Assembly (NCBI RefSeq): GCF_023953965.1
Contig: NZ_JAMLIX010000002.1
Location: 434,001-498,000 of the forward strand
Direction of reading: 5' to 3'
From: Bosea sp. (in: a-proteobacteria)
GTDB lineage: Bacteria > Pseudomonadota > Alphaproteobacteria > Rhizobiales > Beijerinckiaceae
DNA: 64,000 nucleotides
The notes beneath the pieces were generated by a model, which was not told where the DNA came from, ran no database searches, and saw only the letters and a list, made by a program, of their open reading frames with translations. Below are positions 1 through 10,613 of this stretch, piece after piece (positions within the stretch are counted from its first letter, which is position 1; every line of letters begins with the position of its first letter). The translations under genes were made by a program, and so were the position numbers.

Positions 1-215
1 GCACGGGCTTCGCCATGATGGTCTCCGGCGTCGTCGTCACCGAGACGGTGTTCAACATTCCCGGCCTCGGGCGCCTCGTGGTCGACGGCGTGCTCGCCCG
101 CGACTATCCGCTGATCCAGGCGATCATCCTGCTGACGGCCGGCACCTATGTGCTGATCAACCTCCTGATCGACCTCTCCTATGCGCTGACCGACCCGAGG
201 ATCCGCTACCAATGA
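1..215 (+). CDS. ABC transporter permease, DppB type, C-terminal end only
   Basis: This is the last 70 codons of an inner-membrane permease; its start lies left of the window. The visible residues include the family pattern around ETVFNIPGLGRLVVDG, typical of the DppB/OppB cytoplasmic loop that contacts the ATPase, followed by a hydrophobic last helix (LIQAIILLTAGTYVLINLLI) and the ending DPRIRY that is common in DppB proteins. Its stop overlaps the start of the next permease by ATGA, so the two are translationally coupled. The substrate class (peptide, opine or nickel-type) cannot be decided from this fragment. Confidence 0.9.
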   Translation, partial: TGFAMMVSGVVVTETVFNIPGLGRLVVDGVLARDYPLIQAIILLTAGTYVLINLLIDLSYALTDPRIRYQ

Positions 216-1080
216 GCGCTCCGTCGAACCCCGCGCAGGGCGTGGCTGCGCGCCGCCGCCTCATGGAGAACCCGCCGCACTGGACGACGGTGCTCGCCGT
301 CGTCGTCCTCGCCGCCGTGATCGTGATGGCGGTGTTCGCGCCGCAGCTCGCCAATTTCGAGCCGACCAGGCTCAATGCCGCGATGCGGCTGAAGCCGGCC
401 TCCGGCACCTATTGGCTGGGCACGGATTCCTTCGGCCGCGACCTCTATTCGCGCGTGGTCTACGGCGCGCGGGTCTCGCTCCTGGTCGGCGCCGGCGTCG
501 CGATCGGCGCCATCGTGATCGGGCTGCCGCTCGGCCTGCTCGCCGGCTGGTACCGCGCCTTCGACGGCGTGCTGATGCGGATGATGGACGGGTTGATGGC
601 GATCCCCGGCATCCTGCTCGCCATCGCCATCGTCGCCTTGGTGCGCGGCGGGCTCGTCACCGTGATCTTCGCGATCATGATCCCGGCGATCCCGCAGGTG
701 GTGCGTCTCGTCCGGGCGCGGGTCATCGCGGCGCGCGAGGAGACCTATGTCGACGCCGCCGTGCTGCTCGGCACGCCACCGACGACGCTGATCCGCAAGC
801 ACCTCTTGCCGACGACGATCGCGCCGCTGATCGTGCAGGGCACCTATATGTACGCCTCCGCCATCCTGACGGAAGCGGCGCTCTCCTTCCTCGGCGTCGG
901 CATCGGCACGGAGATCCCGAGCTGGGGCAACATCATGGCCGAGGGGCGTCTCTATTTCGCGATCAACCCCTGGCTGGTGTTCTGGCCGGCGATCGTCCTG
1001 TCGCTGTGCATCCTGTCGATCAACCTGCTCGGCGACGCGCTGCGCGACCGGCTCGATCCGAAGATGCAGGGGAGGGCCCC

Positions 1081-1084
<4 letters not shown>
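212..1084 (+). CDS. ABC transporter permease, DppC type
   Basis: The 290-residue protein is the second permease of a dipeptide/oligopeptide-type importer. A hydrophobic helix at about residues 28-50 is followed by the characteristic periplasmic stretch with GTYWLGTDSFGRDLYSRVVYGAR (about 68-90), which is the hallmark of the DppC N-terminal segment. Further membrane helices follow, and the loop EALSFLGVGIG...PSWGNIM near residues 217-240 is the ATPase-coupling region. The length is normal for the family. It overlaps the upstream permease by ATGA and the downstream ATPase by GTGA, so all three belong to one operon. Confidence 0.93.
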
Positions 1085-2747
<1,663 letters not shown>

Positions 2748-2751
<4 letters not shown>

Positions 2752-3611
2752 TTGCCGCAAGCCTCGTCCAGCTCGACGTCGAGCCCCTGGCGCCGGCCGC
2801 GAATTTCCGGCGCATCCACGATATCGTCGCGGCGGAAGCGGGGCAGGGCGCGCAGCTCATCCTGTTTCCGGAATTGTCGAACACCGGCTATGTCGAGCCC
2901 CTGGTGCCGGGTGGGCCGGTGGTCGCCGACGTGCCGCATTTCGGCGCGGCGCTCTACGAGGCCTGCGCCGCGCCGGACGGTGAGGAGATCAGGGCGCTCG
3001 TCGCGCTCGCGGCCCGCCACCGCGTGCATCTCGTCATCGGGCTCGGCCTGCGCGATGCCTTGCGCGCCGGCGTGATGCGCAACGCCTCGCTCCTGATCGG
3101 GCCGGAGGGCGTGCTCGGCGACTACACCAAGGTCCATCAGTGGCAGAACGAGAAGCTGTTCTTCACCGGCGGCGACAGCATCGAGACCTGTCCGGTGTTC
3201 GGCACGCGGCTCGGCATGCAGATCTGCTACGATATCCGCTTTCCCGAGATCACCCGCATCCTCGCGCTGCAGGGTGCGAGCATCGTCACCTGCGTCTGGG
3301 CCTCCTTCGGGCCTGAGACCGCGCCGGTGGCGGATGAGGGCCTCTTCATCCACCGCGCCTATACGCGCGCGACCGAGAACGGCGTCTTCTTCCTGAGCTG
3401 CAACCGCAGCGGCAGCCGCGGCGGGCAGCGCTTCTTCGGCCGCTCCTGCGCGGTCGCGCCCGACGGCCGCGTGCTCGGCGCGCTCGATCATGACCGTGAG
3501 GACGTGCTGCGCGTCGGGATCGACCTCGCCGAGGTTGCGCGCTATCGCAGCTTCACCGGCATCTGGGCCGACCGGGCGCCGGCGCTCTATGCCAGGTACC
3601 TCACGCCCTGA
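2748..3611 (+). CDS. Nitrilase-superfamily carbon-nitrogen hydrolase
   Basis: The 287-residue protein has the catalytic triad of the nitrilase superfamily: Glu42 in LILFPELSNTGY, Lys128 in GDYTKVHQW and Cys160 in MQICYDIRFPE. Such enzymes hydrolyse amides, N-carbamoyl compounds or nitriles through a thioester at the cysteine. The start overlaps the ATPase stop by ATGA, which places it in the importer operon, so it probably acts on the imported amide or peptide-like substrate. That link is an inference, and the exact substrate cannot be read from the sequence. Confidence 0.9.
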
Positions 3612-3628
3612 ACCGACGAGATCATCCG

Positions 3629-4174
3629 ATGACGAACTCTCCCTGCCCGCCGATCAGCGATGCCGACTGGCCCGCGGCCATCGCCGAGATGAAGACCGGC
3701 TTCGCCGGCGCGCTCAACGTCTACCGCACGATGGCCCACCACCCCGCGCTGCTGAAGGCGTGGGCGCCGCTGCGCCAGCACATCGTCAAGGACAGTGCGC
3801 TCGGGCCCGTGCGCTCGGAGGTGGTGATCCTGCGCGCGGCCCACCGCATGGGCTCGCCCTATGAATGGGCCCATCATGTCAGCCGGGCCAGGGTCCTCGG
3901 CATGAGCGACCGGCGCATCGCCGCGCTGCGCGGCGAGCCCGAGGGCGAGGACGGGCTGATCGCGCGCGCGGTCGATGCGCTGTTCGACGACAGGCGCCTG
4001 TCGCCGGCGCTGGAAGCCGAGCTTGCGGCGGCGCTGGGGCGCGAGGCGGTGTTCGACCTGATCGCGACCGTCGGCTTCTATTCGGTGCTGGGCTATCTGC
4101 TGATGACCTATGACACGCCGATCGACGACGCCGTCGCAGCCGAAATGGCGGCGCGGCCGCTCACGCCGGCGTGA
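3629..4174 (+). CDS. Carboxymuconolactone decarboxylase-family protein
   Basis: This is a 181-residue all-helical protein with the CMD-family core SALGPVRSEVVILRAAHRMGSPYEWAHHVSRARVLGMSDRRIAAL (about residues 51-95). It has YEWAHH in place of the CxxC redox pair of AhpD, so a peroxidase role is unlikely. It begins 17 bp after the hydrolase and is probably the last gene of the importer operon. Its 3' end overlaps that of the convergent malonyl-CoA synthetase gene by 14 bp. The family is clear but the reaction is unknown. Confidence 0.85.
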   Translation: MTNSPCPPISDADWPAAIAEMKTGFAGALNVYRTMAHHPALLKAWAPLRQHIVKDSALGPVRSEVVILRAAHRMGSPYEWAHHVSRARVLGMSDRRIAALRGEPEGEDGLIARAVDALFDDRRLSPALEAELAAALGREAVFDLIATVGFYSVLGYLLMTYDTPIDDAVAAEMAARPLTPA

Positions 4175-5696
4175 CGTAGATATCCTTGTACTGGTCGCGC
4201 AGCAGGTTCTTCTGGACCTTGCCCATGGTGTTGCGCGGCAGCTCGTCGACGACGAAGACCTGCTTGGGCTGCTTGAACCTGGCCAGGCGCTGCTCCAGCG
4301 CCTTGGCGATGTCCTGAGCCGAGACATCGGCGCCGGGCTTGGCGACGACGATCGCCGTGACGCCCTCGCCGAAATCGGGATGCGGCAGGCCGATCACCGC
4401 GCTCTCGACCACGCCCGGCATCTCGTCGATCTCGGCCTCGACCTCCTTGGGATAGACGTTGTAGCCGCCGGTGATGATCAGGTCCTTGCCGCGCCCGACG
4501 ATGTGGACATAGCCGGCGGCATCGACCTTGCCGAGATCGCCGGTGATGAAGAAGCCGTCGGGGCGGAACTCGGCGGCGGTCTTCTCGGGGTTGCGCCAAT
4601 AGCCCTTGAAGACGTTGGCACCCTTGACCTCGATCATGCCGATCGCCTCGGCGCCGAGCGGCTCGCCCGTCTCCGGCTCGACGACGCGCAGCGCCACGCC
4701 CGGCAGCGGGAAGCCGACCGTGCCCGCCACCCTGTCCCCGTCATAGGGGTTGGAGGTGTTCATGTTGGTCTCGGTCATGCCGTAGCGCTCGAGGATGGCG
4801 TGGCCGGTCCGCTCGCGCCAGTCCCGGTGCGTCTCGGCCAGAAGCGGCGCCGAGCCGGAGATGAAGAGGCGCATATGCGCCGTCGCCTCCCTGCTCAGCC
4901 GCGCCTCCTGCAGGAGCCGGACATAGAAGGTCGGCACGCCCATCATGCTGGTCGCCTGCGGCAGATATTTGAAGACCTGCTCGGGATCGAATTTCGGCAG
5001 CAGGATCATCGCGCCGCCGGCGAGCAGGATCGTGTTGGTCGCGACGAAGAGGCCATGGGTGTGGAAGATCGGCAAAGCGTGCAGCAGCACGTCGGCCTGC
5101 GTGAAGCGCCAGTAATCGACCAGCGCCAGCGCGTTCGAGGCGAGGTTGTCGTGGCTCAGCATCGCGCCCTTGGAGCGCCCGGTCGTGCCGGAGGTGTAGA
5201 GGATGGCGGCGAGATCGTCTGGCCCGCGCGCGGCGTCGCTGAAGCGGGTCGAGGCGGAAAGCGCCTTGTCGGAGAGCGTGCCGGCTGAGAGCTGCGGCGA
5301 GCGCCAGACGCCGAGCGTCTCCAGCTTCGCGCCGGCCTTCTCCGCATAAGGGCGCAAGGCTTCGGCCTTCGCGGGGTCGCAGACGAAGACGGCGGGCTCG
5401 GCGTCGCCGAGGAAATAGTCGATCTCGGCCGGGGTATAGGCGCTGTTGAGCGGCAGGAAGATCGCGCCGGCCCTGACCGTGCCGAGATAGAGCATCAGCG
5501 CCTCGATGCTCTTCTCGACCTGGACCGCGACGCGGTCGCCCGGCTTCACGCCGAGCGACGCGAGCACATTGGCGAAGCGGGCCGAGACGTCGAGCACATC
5601 CTGGTAGCTGTAGCGGCGGCCGTCATCGATCAGCGCGAAGGGCGCCTCCGGGCCCGGCATGCGCGAGCGGATCAGGTCGAACAGGTGGTTGCCCAT
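4161..5696 (-). CDS. matB: Malonyl-CoA synthetase (acyl-CoA synthetase family)
   Basis: The 511-residue adenylate-forming enzyme carries the AMP-binding motif TSGTTGRSKG at residues 168-177, the motif YGMTETNMNTSNPYDGDR typical of malonyl-CoA synthetases, and the C-terminal lysine region PRNTMGKVQKNLLR. The predicted reaction is malonate + ATP + CoA to malonyl-CoA. No malonyl-CoA decarboxylase gene is adjacent. Methylmalonate can be an alternative substrate in this family. The gene stands alone with a 114-bp gap to putA and converges on the importer operon. Confidence 0.85.
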   Translation of the reverse strand: MGNHLFDLIRSRMPGPEAPFALIDDGRRYSYQDVLDVSARFANVLASLGVKPGDRVAVQVEKSIEALMLYLGTVRAGAIFLPLNSAYTPAEIDYFLGDAEPAVFVCDPAKAEALRPYAEKAGAKLETLGVWRSPQLSAGTLSDKALSASTRFSDAARGPDDLAAILYTSGTTGRSKGAMLSHDNLASNALALVDYWRFTQADVLLHALPIFHTHGLFVATNTILLAGGAMILLPKFDPEQVFKYLPQATSMMGVPTFYVRLLQEARLSREATAHMRLFISGSAPLLAETHRDWRERTGHAILERYGMTETNMNTSNPYDGDRVAGTVGFPLPGVALRVVEPETGEPLGAEAIGMIEVKGANVFKGYWRNPEKTAAEFRPDGFFITGDLGKVDAAGYVHIVGRGKDLIITGGYNVYPKEVEAEIDEMPGVVESAVIGLPHPDFGEGVTAIVVAKPGADVSAQDIAKALEQRLARFKQPKQVFVVDELPRNTMGKVQKNLLRDQYKDIYVTPA

Positions 5697-5810
5697 GATG
5701 GCGGGTCCCTTCAGGCGGTTGCTCCTCTGCTCGTAGCAGGGCGCGGCAGCGCGCGCACGCCGGAGAACGCCGCCACCCTATCGCAGCCACCGCAGCGCAC
5801 GCGCTGCGCC

Positions 5811-8800
5811 TCAGCCGATGGTCATCAGGCTGGCATTGCCGCCGGCCGCGGTGGTGTTGATCGAGGTCGAGACCTCCTCCAGCAGCCAGTTCAGGCAATA
5901 GGCCTCCGGATCGCGCTCGAGCTCCGCGGAGCCCGCCGCCTGGACCAGCACGAGCGGGCCGGAAAGCTGCGCGATCCGCCGGTTCACCTCACCGATGCGC
6001 TCGCGGTCGCCCTCGACCAGCGCGCCGGAAAACGGGCCGTCGGCCTCCCAGTCCGAGGTCCAGCTCAGGCGGGCCGCGACAGTCGCCGGCAGGCCCGCGA
6101 GCGCGCTCTGCAAGCCGCAAGCGGCATCGACGACGAGCTCGTTGCCGGTTGCCAGCGCCGCCGTGACCTGGCGATGCAGGCCGGTTTGCGTCTGCGGTAC
6201 GAGCAGGATGCGGCCGCGCGGATGCAGCGCATAGAGGTTGCGCTCGCCGACCGGGCCGGAAAGCTCGACATGCAGGCCGAGCGCCGAACGGCCGGCGCTC
6301 TCGCGGGCGGCCTCGGCCTCGGCCTTCAGCCCCTTGCCCGAGAGCCAGGCGGCGTAGTCGACGAGGCCCGGATCGGTATGGCTCGAGCCGTGCTGCGGCG
6401 GCACCGGCGCCTTGCCGACGAGGCGGCCGATGTAGAGCGGCCCGCCGGCCTTCGGCCCGGTGCCGGAGAGGCCGCGCCCGCCGAAGGGCTGCACGCCGAC
6501 GACCGCGCCGATGATGTTGCGGTTGACGTAGAGATTGCCCGCCTTGATGCGCCTGGTGACATGGGCGATCGTCTCGTCGAGCCGCGTATGCAGGCCGAAG
6601 GTCAGGCCGTAGCCGGAGCCGTTGACCTCGTCGATCAGCCGGTCGAGATCCTCGCGCTGGTAGCGGATGACGTGGAGCACGGGGCCGAACACCTCGCGCT
6701 TCAGGTCGGTGAGGCTCTTCAGCTCGATGATGGTCGGCGGCACGAAGGTGCCCTTCGCCGCGCTGTCCGGCAGCGGCAGCGCATCGACCTTGCGGCCGAG
6801 CCCTCGCATCCGCGCGACATGCTCGTCGATCTCGCGCTGGGCGCCGTCGCTGATGACGGGGCCGATATCGACGCTGAGCTGGTCGGTGCGGCCGATCGAA
6901 AGCTCCTTCAGCGCCCCTTTCAGCATGGTGAGCGTGCGCTCGGCGATGTCCTGCTGCAGGCAGAGCACGCGCAGCGCCGAGCAGCGCTGGCCGGCGCTGT
7001 CGAAGGCCGAGGCGATGACGTCGCCGACGACCTGCTCGGCCAGCGCCGAGGAATCGACGATCATGCCGTTCTGCCCGCCGGTCTCGGCGATCAGCGGGAT
7101 CGGCTTGCCCTGCGCCGAGAGGCGCTCGGCGAGCTGCGCCTGGATGCCGCGCGCGACCTCGGTCGAGCCGGTGAACATCACGCCGGCCGTCTCGGGCTGG
7201 CCGATCAGCGCGGCGGCGAAGCGCCCGCTGCCGGGCGTGAACTGCAGCGCGCCGCGCGGGACGCCGGCCTCGTGCAGGATCCTGACGCTCTCATGCGCGA
7301 TGATCGGCGTGACGCCGGCGGGCTTGGCCATCACGGCGTTGCCGGCGACGAGCGCGGCCGCGACCTGGCCGGTGAAGATCGCCAGCGGGAAGTTCCACGG
7401 GCTGACGCAGACGATCGCTCCCAGCGGCGCATGCGCGGGCCCCAGCGTCTTGCGCGCCTGGTCGGCGTAGTAGCGCAGAAAGTCGATCGCCTCGCGCACC
7501 TCGCTCACCGCGTTGGCGGCGGATTTGCCGGCCTCGCGCATGGCGATGCCCATCAGCGTCTCGATGCGGCCTTGCATGATCCCGGCGGCGCGGTCGAGGC
7601 AGGCGGCGCGCTCGGCCGGGGCGACAGTGGCCCAGGCCCTGCCGCCTTCCGCCGCGAGGCGCGCGATCCGCGGCGCATCCTCGACCGAAAGCTCGGTCAC
7701 CTGGCCGACGACATCGGCGTGATCGGCCGGGTTGAGGATCGGCCGCGTCTTGCCGGCGGTCGCATGGTCGGCGGTGAGCGGCGTCGCATGCCAGCTCTGC
7801 CCGACCGTCGCGGAAAGCCGGCCGGAGAGCGCGGCGAGCGCCTCTTCGTTGGAGAGGTCGATGCCCTTCGAATTGGCGCGGTCGGCGCCGTAGAGATTGC
7901 CCGGCAGGGTGATCTGGTCGTGCGGCATGCCGACGACCGGCATCGCCGCGACGACATCGGCAGGATCGGCGACGAGCGAGTCGATGGTGACGCTCGGATC
8001 GGCGATGCGGTTGACGAAGGAGGAGTTCGCGCCGTTCTCGAGCAGGCGCCGCACCAGATAGGCGAGCAGCGTCTCATGCGTGCCGACCGGCGCGTAGATG
8101 CGGCAGGGCCGGTCGAGCTTGTCCTGGCCTACGACCTCGTCATAGAGCGGCTCGCCCATGCCGTGCAGGCACTGGAACTCGTATTGGCCCGGGGTGAAGT
8201 CGCTGCCGGCGAGGTTGTGGATCGTCGCCAGCGTCTGGGCGTTGTGCGTGGCGAATTGCGGGAAGACAGCGTCTTGCGCCGCCAGAAGCTTGCGGGCGCA
8301 GGCGACATAGGCGACGTCGGTATGGACCTTGCGGGTATAGACCGGGAAACCGCTGAGCCCGTCGACCTGGGCGCGCTTGATCTCGGCGTCCCAATAGGCG
8401 CCCTTGACCAGCCGCACCATCATGCGCCGTCCCGAGCGGCGGGCGAGGTCGATGATCCAGTCGAGCACGAAGGGGCAGCGCTTGCCATAGGCCTGCACCA
8501 CGAAGCCGAGCCCGCTCCAGCCCTTCAGCGCCTCGTCGAAGCTGAGGTCCTCGAGCAGGTCGAGCGAGAGCTCGAGCCGGTCGGCCTCCTCGGCGTCGAT
8601 GTTGAGGCCGATGTCGTAGCCCTTGGCGAGCGCGGCGAGCGCCTTCACCTTCGGCAAGAGCTCGCTCATGACGCGCCCGGCCTGCGCGCGGCTGTAGCGC
8701 GGATGCAGCGCCGAGAGCTTGATCGAGATGCCGGGGCCTTCATGGACGCCGCGCCCGTCCGAGGCCTTGCCGATGGCGTGGATCGCGTTCTCGTAGTCGC

Positions 8801-9500
8801 GATAATAGCGCTCGGCATCGGCGGCTGTGGTCGCGGCCTCGCCCAGCATGTCGTAGGAATAGCGGAAGCCGCGCGCCTCCAGCGGCCGGGCGCGCTTCAG
8901 CGCCTCCTCGATCGTCTCGCCGGTGACGAACTGCTCGCCCATCATCCGCATCGCCATGTCGACGCCGCGCCGGATCACCGGCTCCCCGGCCCGCGCGATC
9001 AGGCGGGTGAGCGCCGCGGAGAGGCTGCGGTCGTTGACGGTTGAGGTGAGCTTGCCGGTGACGACGAGCCCCCAGGTCGCGGCATTGACGAAGAGCGACT
9101 TGCCGCCGCCGACATGCGACTTCCAGTCGCCATCGGCGATCTTGTCGCGGATCAGCGCATCGCGCGTCGCCACGTCCGGGATGCGCAGCAGCGCCTCGGC
9201 CAGGCACATCAGCGCGACGCCTTCCTGGCTGGAGAGCGAATATTCCTGGACCAGCCCCTCGACGCCGGTGCCCTTGTGCTTGGCGCGCAGCGCCTCGATC
9301 AGCTTGCGCGCGGTCGAGGCGATCTCCCGCCTGCTCGCCTGCGGCAGCGTCGCCGCTTCGAGCAGGGGCGGGAGGCATTCGGTCTCGGGGCGGCGATAGG
9401 CGGCGGTGATCGCCTGGCGCAGCGCGCTCTGCGGCCGGATCGGCGGCGCGAAGGCTGCAAACGGCGTCGGATCGGCGGCGGAAGCGGTGACCTGGCTCAT
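5811..9500 (-). CDS. putA: Bifunctional proline dehydrogenase / glutamate-semialdehyde dehydrogenase
   Basis: The 1229-residue protein oxidises proline to glutamate in two steps. The N-terminal half is the FAD-dependent proline dehydrogenase barrel (motifs EGPGISIKLSALHPRY and MVRLVKGAYWDAEIK). The C-terminal half is the aldehyde dehydrogenase with ETGGQNGMIVDSSAL and the catalytic Cys840 in SAGQRCSAL. It begins with a short disordered leader and lacks the ribbon-helix-helix DNA-binding domain of enterobacterial PutA, so it should not repress itself. Control is more likely by the divergent Lrp-type gene at 9648, an arrangement known from Agrobacterium and Rhodobacter PutR. Confidence 0.96.
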   Translation of the reverse strand: MSQVTASAADPTPFAAFAPPIRPQSALRQAITAAYRRPETECLPPLLEAATLPQASRREIASTARKLIEALRAKHKGTGVEGLVQEYSLSSQEGVALMCLAEALLRIPDVATRDALIRDKIADGDWKSHVGGGKSLFVNAATWGLVVTGKLTSTVNDRSLSAALTRLIARAGEPVIRRGVDMAMRMMGEQFVTGETIEEALKRARPLEARGFRYSYDMLGEAATTAADAERYYRDYENAIHAIGKASDGRGVHEGPGISIKLSALHPRYSRAQAGRVMSELLPKVKALAALAKGYDIGLNIDAEEADRLELSLDLLEDLSFDEALKGWSGLGFVVQAYGKRCPFVLDWIIDLARRSGRRMMVRLVKGAYWDAEIKRAQVDGLSGFPVYTRKVHTDVAYVACARKLLAAQDAVFPQFATHNAQTLATIHNLAGSDFTPGQYEFQCLHGMGEPLYDEVVGQDKLDRPCRIYAPVGTHETLLAYLVRRLLENGANSSFVNRIADPSVTIDSLVADPADVVAAMPVVGMPHDQITLPGNLYGADRANSKGIDLSNEEALAALSGRLSATVGQSWHATPLTADHATAGKTRPILNPADHADVVGQVTELSVEDAPRIARLAAEGGRAWATVAPAERAACLDRAAGIMQGRIETLMGIAMREAGKSAANAVSEVREAIDFLRYYADQARKTLGPAHAPLGAIVCVSPWNFPLAIFTGQVAAALVAGNAVMAKPAGVTPIIAHESVRILHEAGVPRGALQFTPGSGRFAAALIGQPETAGVMFTGSTEVARGIQAQLAERLSAQGKPIPLIAETGGQNGMIVDSSALAEQVVGDVIASAFDSAGQRCSALRVLCLQQDIAERTLTMLKGALKELSIGRTDQLSVDIGPVISDGAQREIDEHVARMRGLGRKVDALPLPDSAAKGTFVPPTIIELKSLTDLKREVFGPVLHVIRYQREDLDRLIDEVNGSGYGLTFGLHTRLDETIAHVTRRIKAGNLYVNRNIIGAVVGVQPFGGRGLSGTGPKAGGPLYIGRLVGKAPVPPQHGSSHTDPGLVDYAAWLSGKGLKAEAEAARESAGRSALGLHVELSGPVGERNLYALHPRGRILLVPQTQTGLHRQVTAALATGNELVVDAACGLQSALAGLPATVAARLSWTSDWEADGPFSGALVEGDRERIGEVNRRIAQLSGPLVLVQAAGSAELERDPEAYCLNWLLEEVSTSINTTAAGGNASLMTIG

Positions 9501-9647
9501 GGCTGTTCCCGGCGGGTTCGGTCGAGACGGGCCGGGGCGGCGGCCCTCTCGCGTTCTTCACCTGAACTTATCACGGAGCGCGATTCCCTGGCGTTCTGAT
9601 TTTTGCTATATTGCCATCCATTCGAACTTCAGATGAGGAGATTTCAG
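9501..9647. promoter_or_regulatory. Divergent promoter region of putA and the Lrp-type regulator
   Basis: The 147-bp interval separates two divergent start codons and becomes AT-rich toward the regulator, with a TATATT at about 9607. Divergent Lrp-type activator/putA pairs are known to share such a region, so PutR-type binding sites are expected here. I cannot place an operator precisely. The regulator's ribosome binding site AGGAG lies at 9636-9640. Confidence 0.45.
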
Positions 9648-10124
9648 GTGAAGCGACCCAGGGAATTGCCAGTTGAAGGCGATCTGGACGTGTTCGACCG
9701 CAAGATCCTGGAGGTGCTGAGGCAAGACGGCCGGATTTCGATCGCCGAGCTCGGCGCCCGGATCGGCCTCTCGAAGACGCCTTGCCAGATCCGTTTCCGC
9801 AGGCTGGTCGACGACGGCTATATCGAAGGCTTCCGGGCGACGCTGAATCCGGCGAAGCTGAAGCTCGATCACATCGCTTTCGCCGAGGTGAAGCTGTCCG
9901 ACACCACCGAAAGGGCGCTGACGAAATTCAACGAGGAGGTCAAGAAGATCCGCGAGGTAGAGGAGTGCCACATGATTGCCGGTCGCTTCGACTATCTCCT
10001 GAAGATCCGCACGCCGGACATCAGGCGTTACCGGGCCGTGCTGGGCGAAAAGATCTCGAACCTTCCCCACGTCGCCAGCACCTCGACCAATGTCGCGATG
10101 GAAACGGTCAAGGAAACCTGGTGA
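9648..10124 (+). CDS. Lrp/AsnC-family transcriptional regulator, probable activator of putA
   Basis: The GTG at 9648 is chosen as start because AGGAG ends 7 bp upstream; the ATG at 9633 overlaps that site. The 158-residue product begins with the winged helix-turn-helix typical of Lrp (FDRKILEVLRQDGRISIAELGARIGLSKTPCQIRFRRLVDDGYI) and ends with the RAM ligand-binding domain (EVKKIREVEECHMIAGRFDYLLKIRTPDI). The name putR would fit by position, being divergent from putA as in Agrobacterium. The gene is the last chromosomal gene before the island's left attachment site. Confidence 0.9.
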   Translation: MKRPRELPVEGDLDVFDRKILEVLRQDGRISIAELGARIGLSKTPCQIRFRRLVDDGYIEGFRATLNPAKLKLDHIAFAEVKLSDTTERALTKFNEEVKKIREVEECHMIAGRFDYLLKIRTPDIRRYRAVLGEKISNLPHVASTSTNVAMETVKETW

Positions 10125-10155
10125 TGCCGCGCCGGCCTCATGGGCCACCGCCGCG

Positions 10156-10201
10156 AACGTTTTCGAGGGCTTGGGGAAATGTGGCGGAGACGGAGGGATT
10201 C
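10156..10201. repeat. Left attachment site (attL) of the genomic island: duplicated 3' end of tRNA-Ser
   Basis: Positions 10181-10201 are identical over 21 nt to 60099-60119, the 3' end of the intact tRNA-Ser gene (it starts GTGGCGGAGA and ends GGGATTC). The 25 nt before it (AACGTTTTCGAGGGCTTGGG and five more) match 60078-60098 with few differences and a 4-nt insertion. Beyond 10201 the tRNA similarity stops abruptly. This is the pattern left by integration into a tRNA 3' end, and it marks the left boundary of the island. Confidence 0.85.
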
Positions 10202-10504
10202 TCCACCGTTTTTCGCCTAAGCGCCTCTCGGTCAACACATTTCTCGCGCGGAAAGCGCAACTCGTATGACAGGCCCGTGTGCCAGAATGCAGTTTCATCG
10301 CATGGACGATCGGCCGTCAAGTCGGGCCGCACCCAATCGCAAGCGGAGGCTGGACGGCTTCGGCAGAACATCATGCGCGAGAGCAGCCGCTGCGTTTTCC
10401 AGCTAAAGTCTGGTCGCGATTCGCATGCGGGAGCCGAAATGCACGGTCCGGCCATATTGGTCAGAACATTGTCGAAGGCCGATCGGCGTGATCGGTTCGG
10501 CAAC
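10202..10504. other. Island left end, non-coding
   Basis: These 303 bp lie between the left attachment site and the first IS21 copy. I see no convincing gene, RNA or repeat. The open frames here lack ribosome binding sites and recognisable motifs. Confidence 0.5.
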
Positions 10505-10613
10505 TGTGCAGGGCGGTGAGAAAACCATCCAGTGAAGCGCCTGCGTTTGTGCGGGCGCGGGCGGCGTAAAAGTCGTCCACTGGATAGGCTGATCCCTTTC
10601 GGGGTCGGCGGGG

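Noticed and set aside
5685..9044. Very long open frame on the plus strand opposite putA (over 1100 codons)
   Set aside because: It mirrors the codon pattern of a real GC-rich gene, has a composition dominated by Arg, Gly, Asp and His, and shows no domain. putA on the other strand has full family motifs.
10181..10201. Possible second tRNA-Ser gene at the left boundary
   Set aside because: Only the last 21 nt of the tRNA match; no anticodon arm, D arm or 5' acceptor strand is present. It is an attachment-site remnant.
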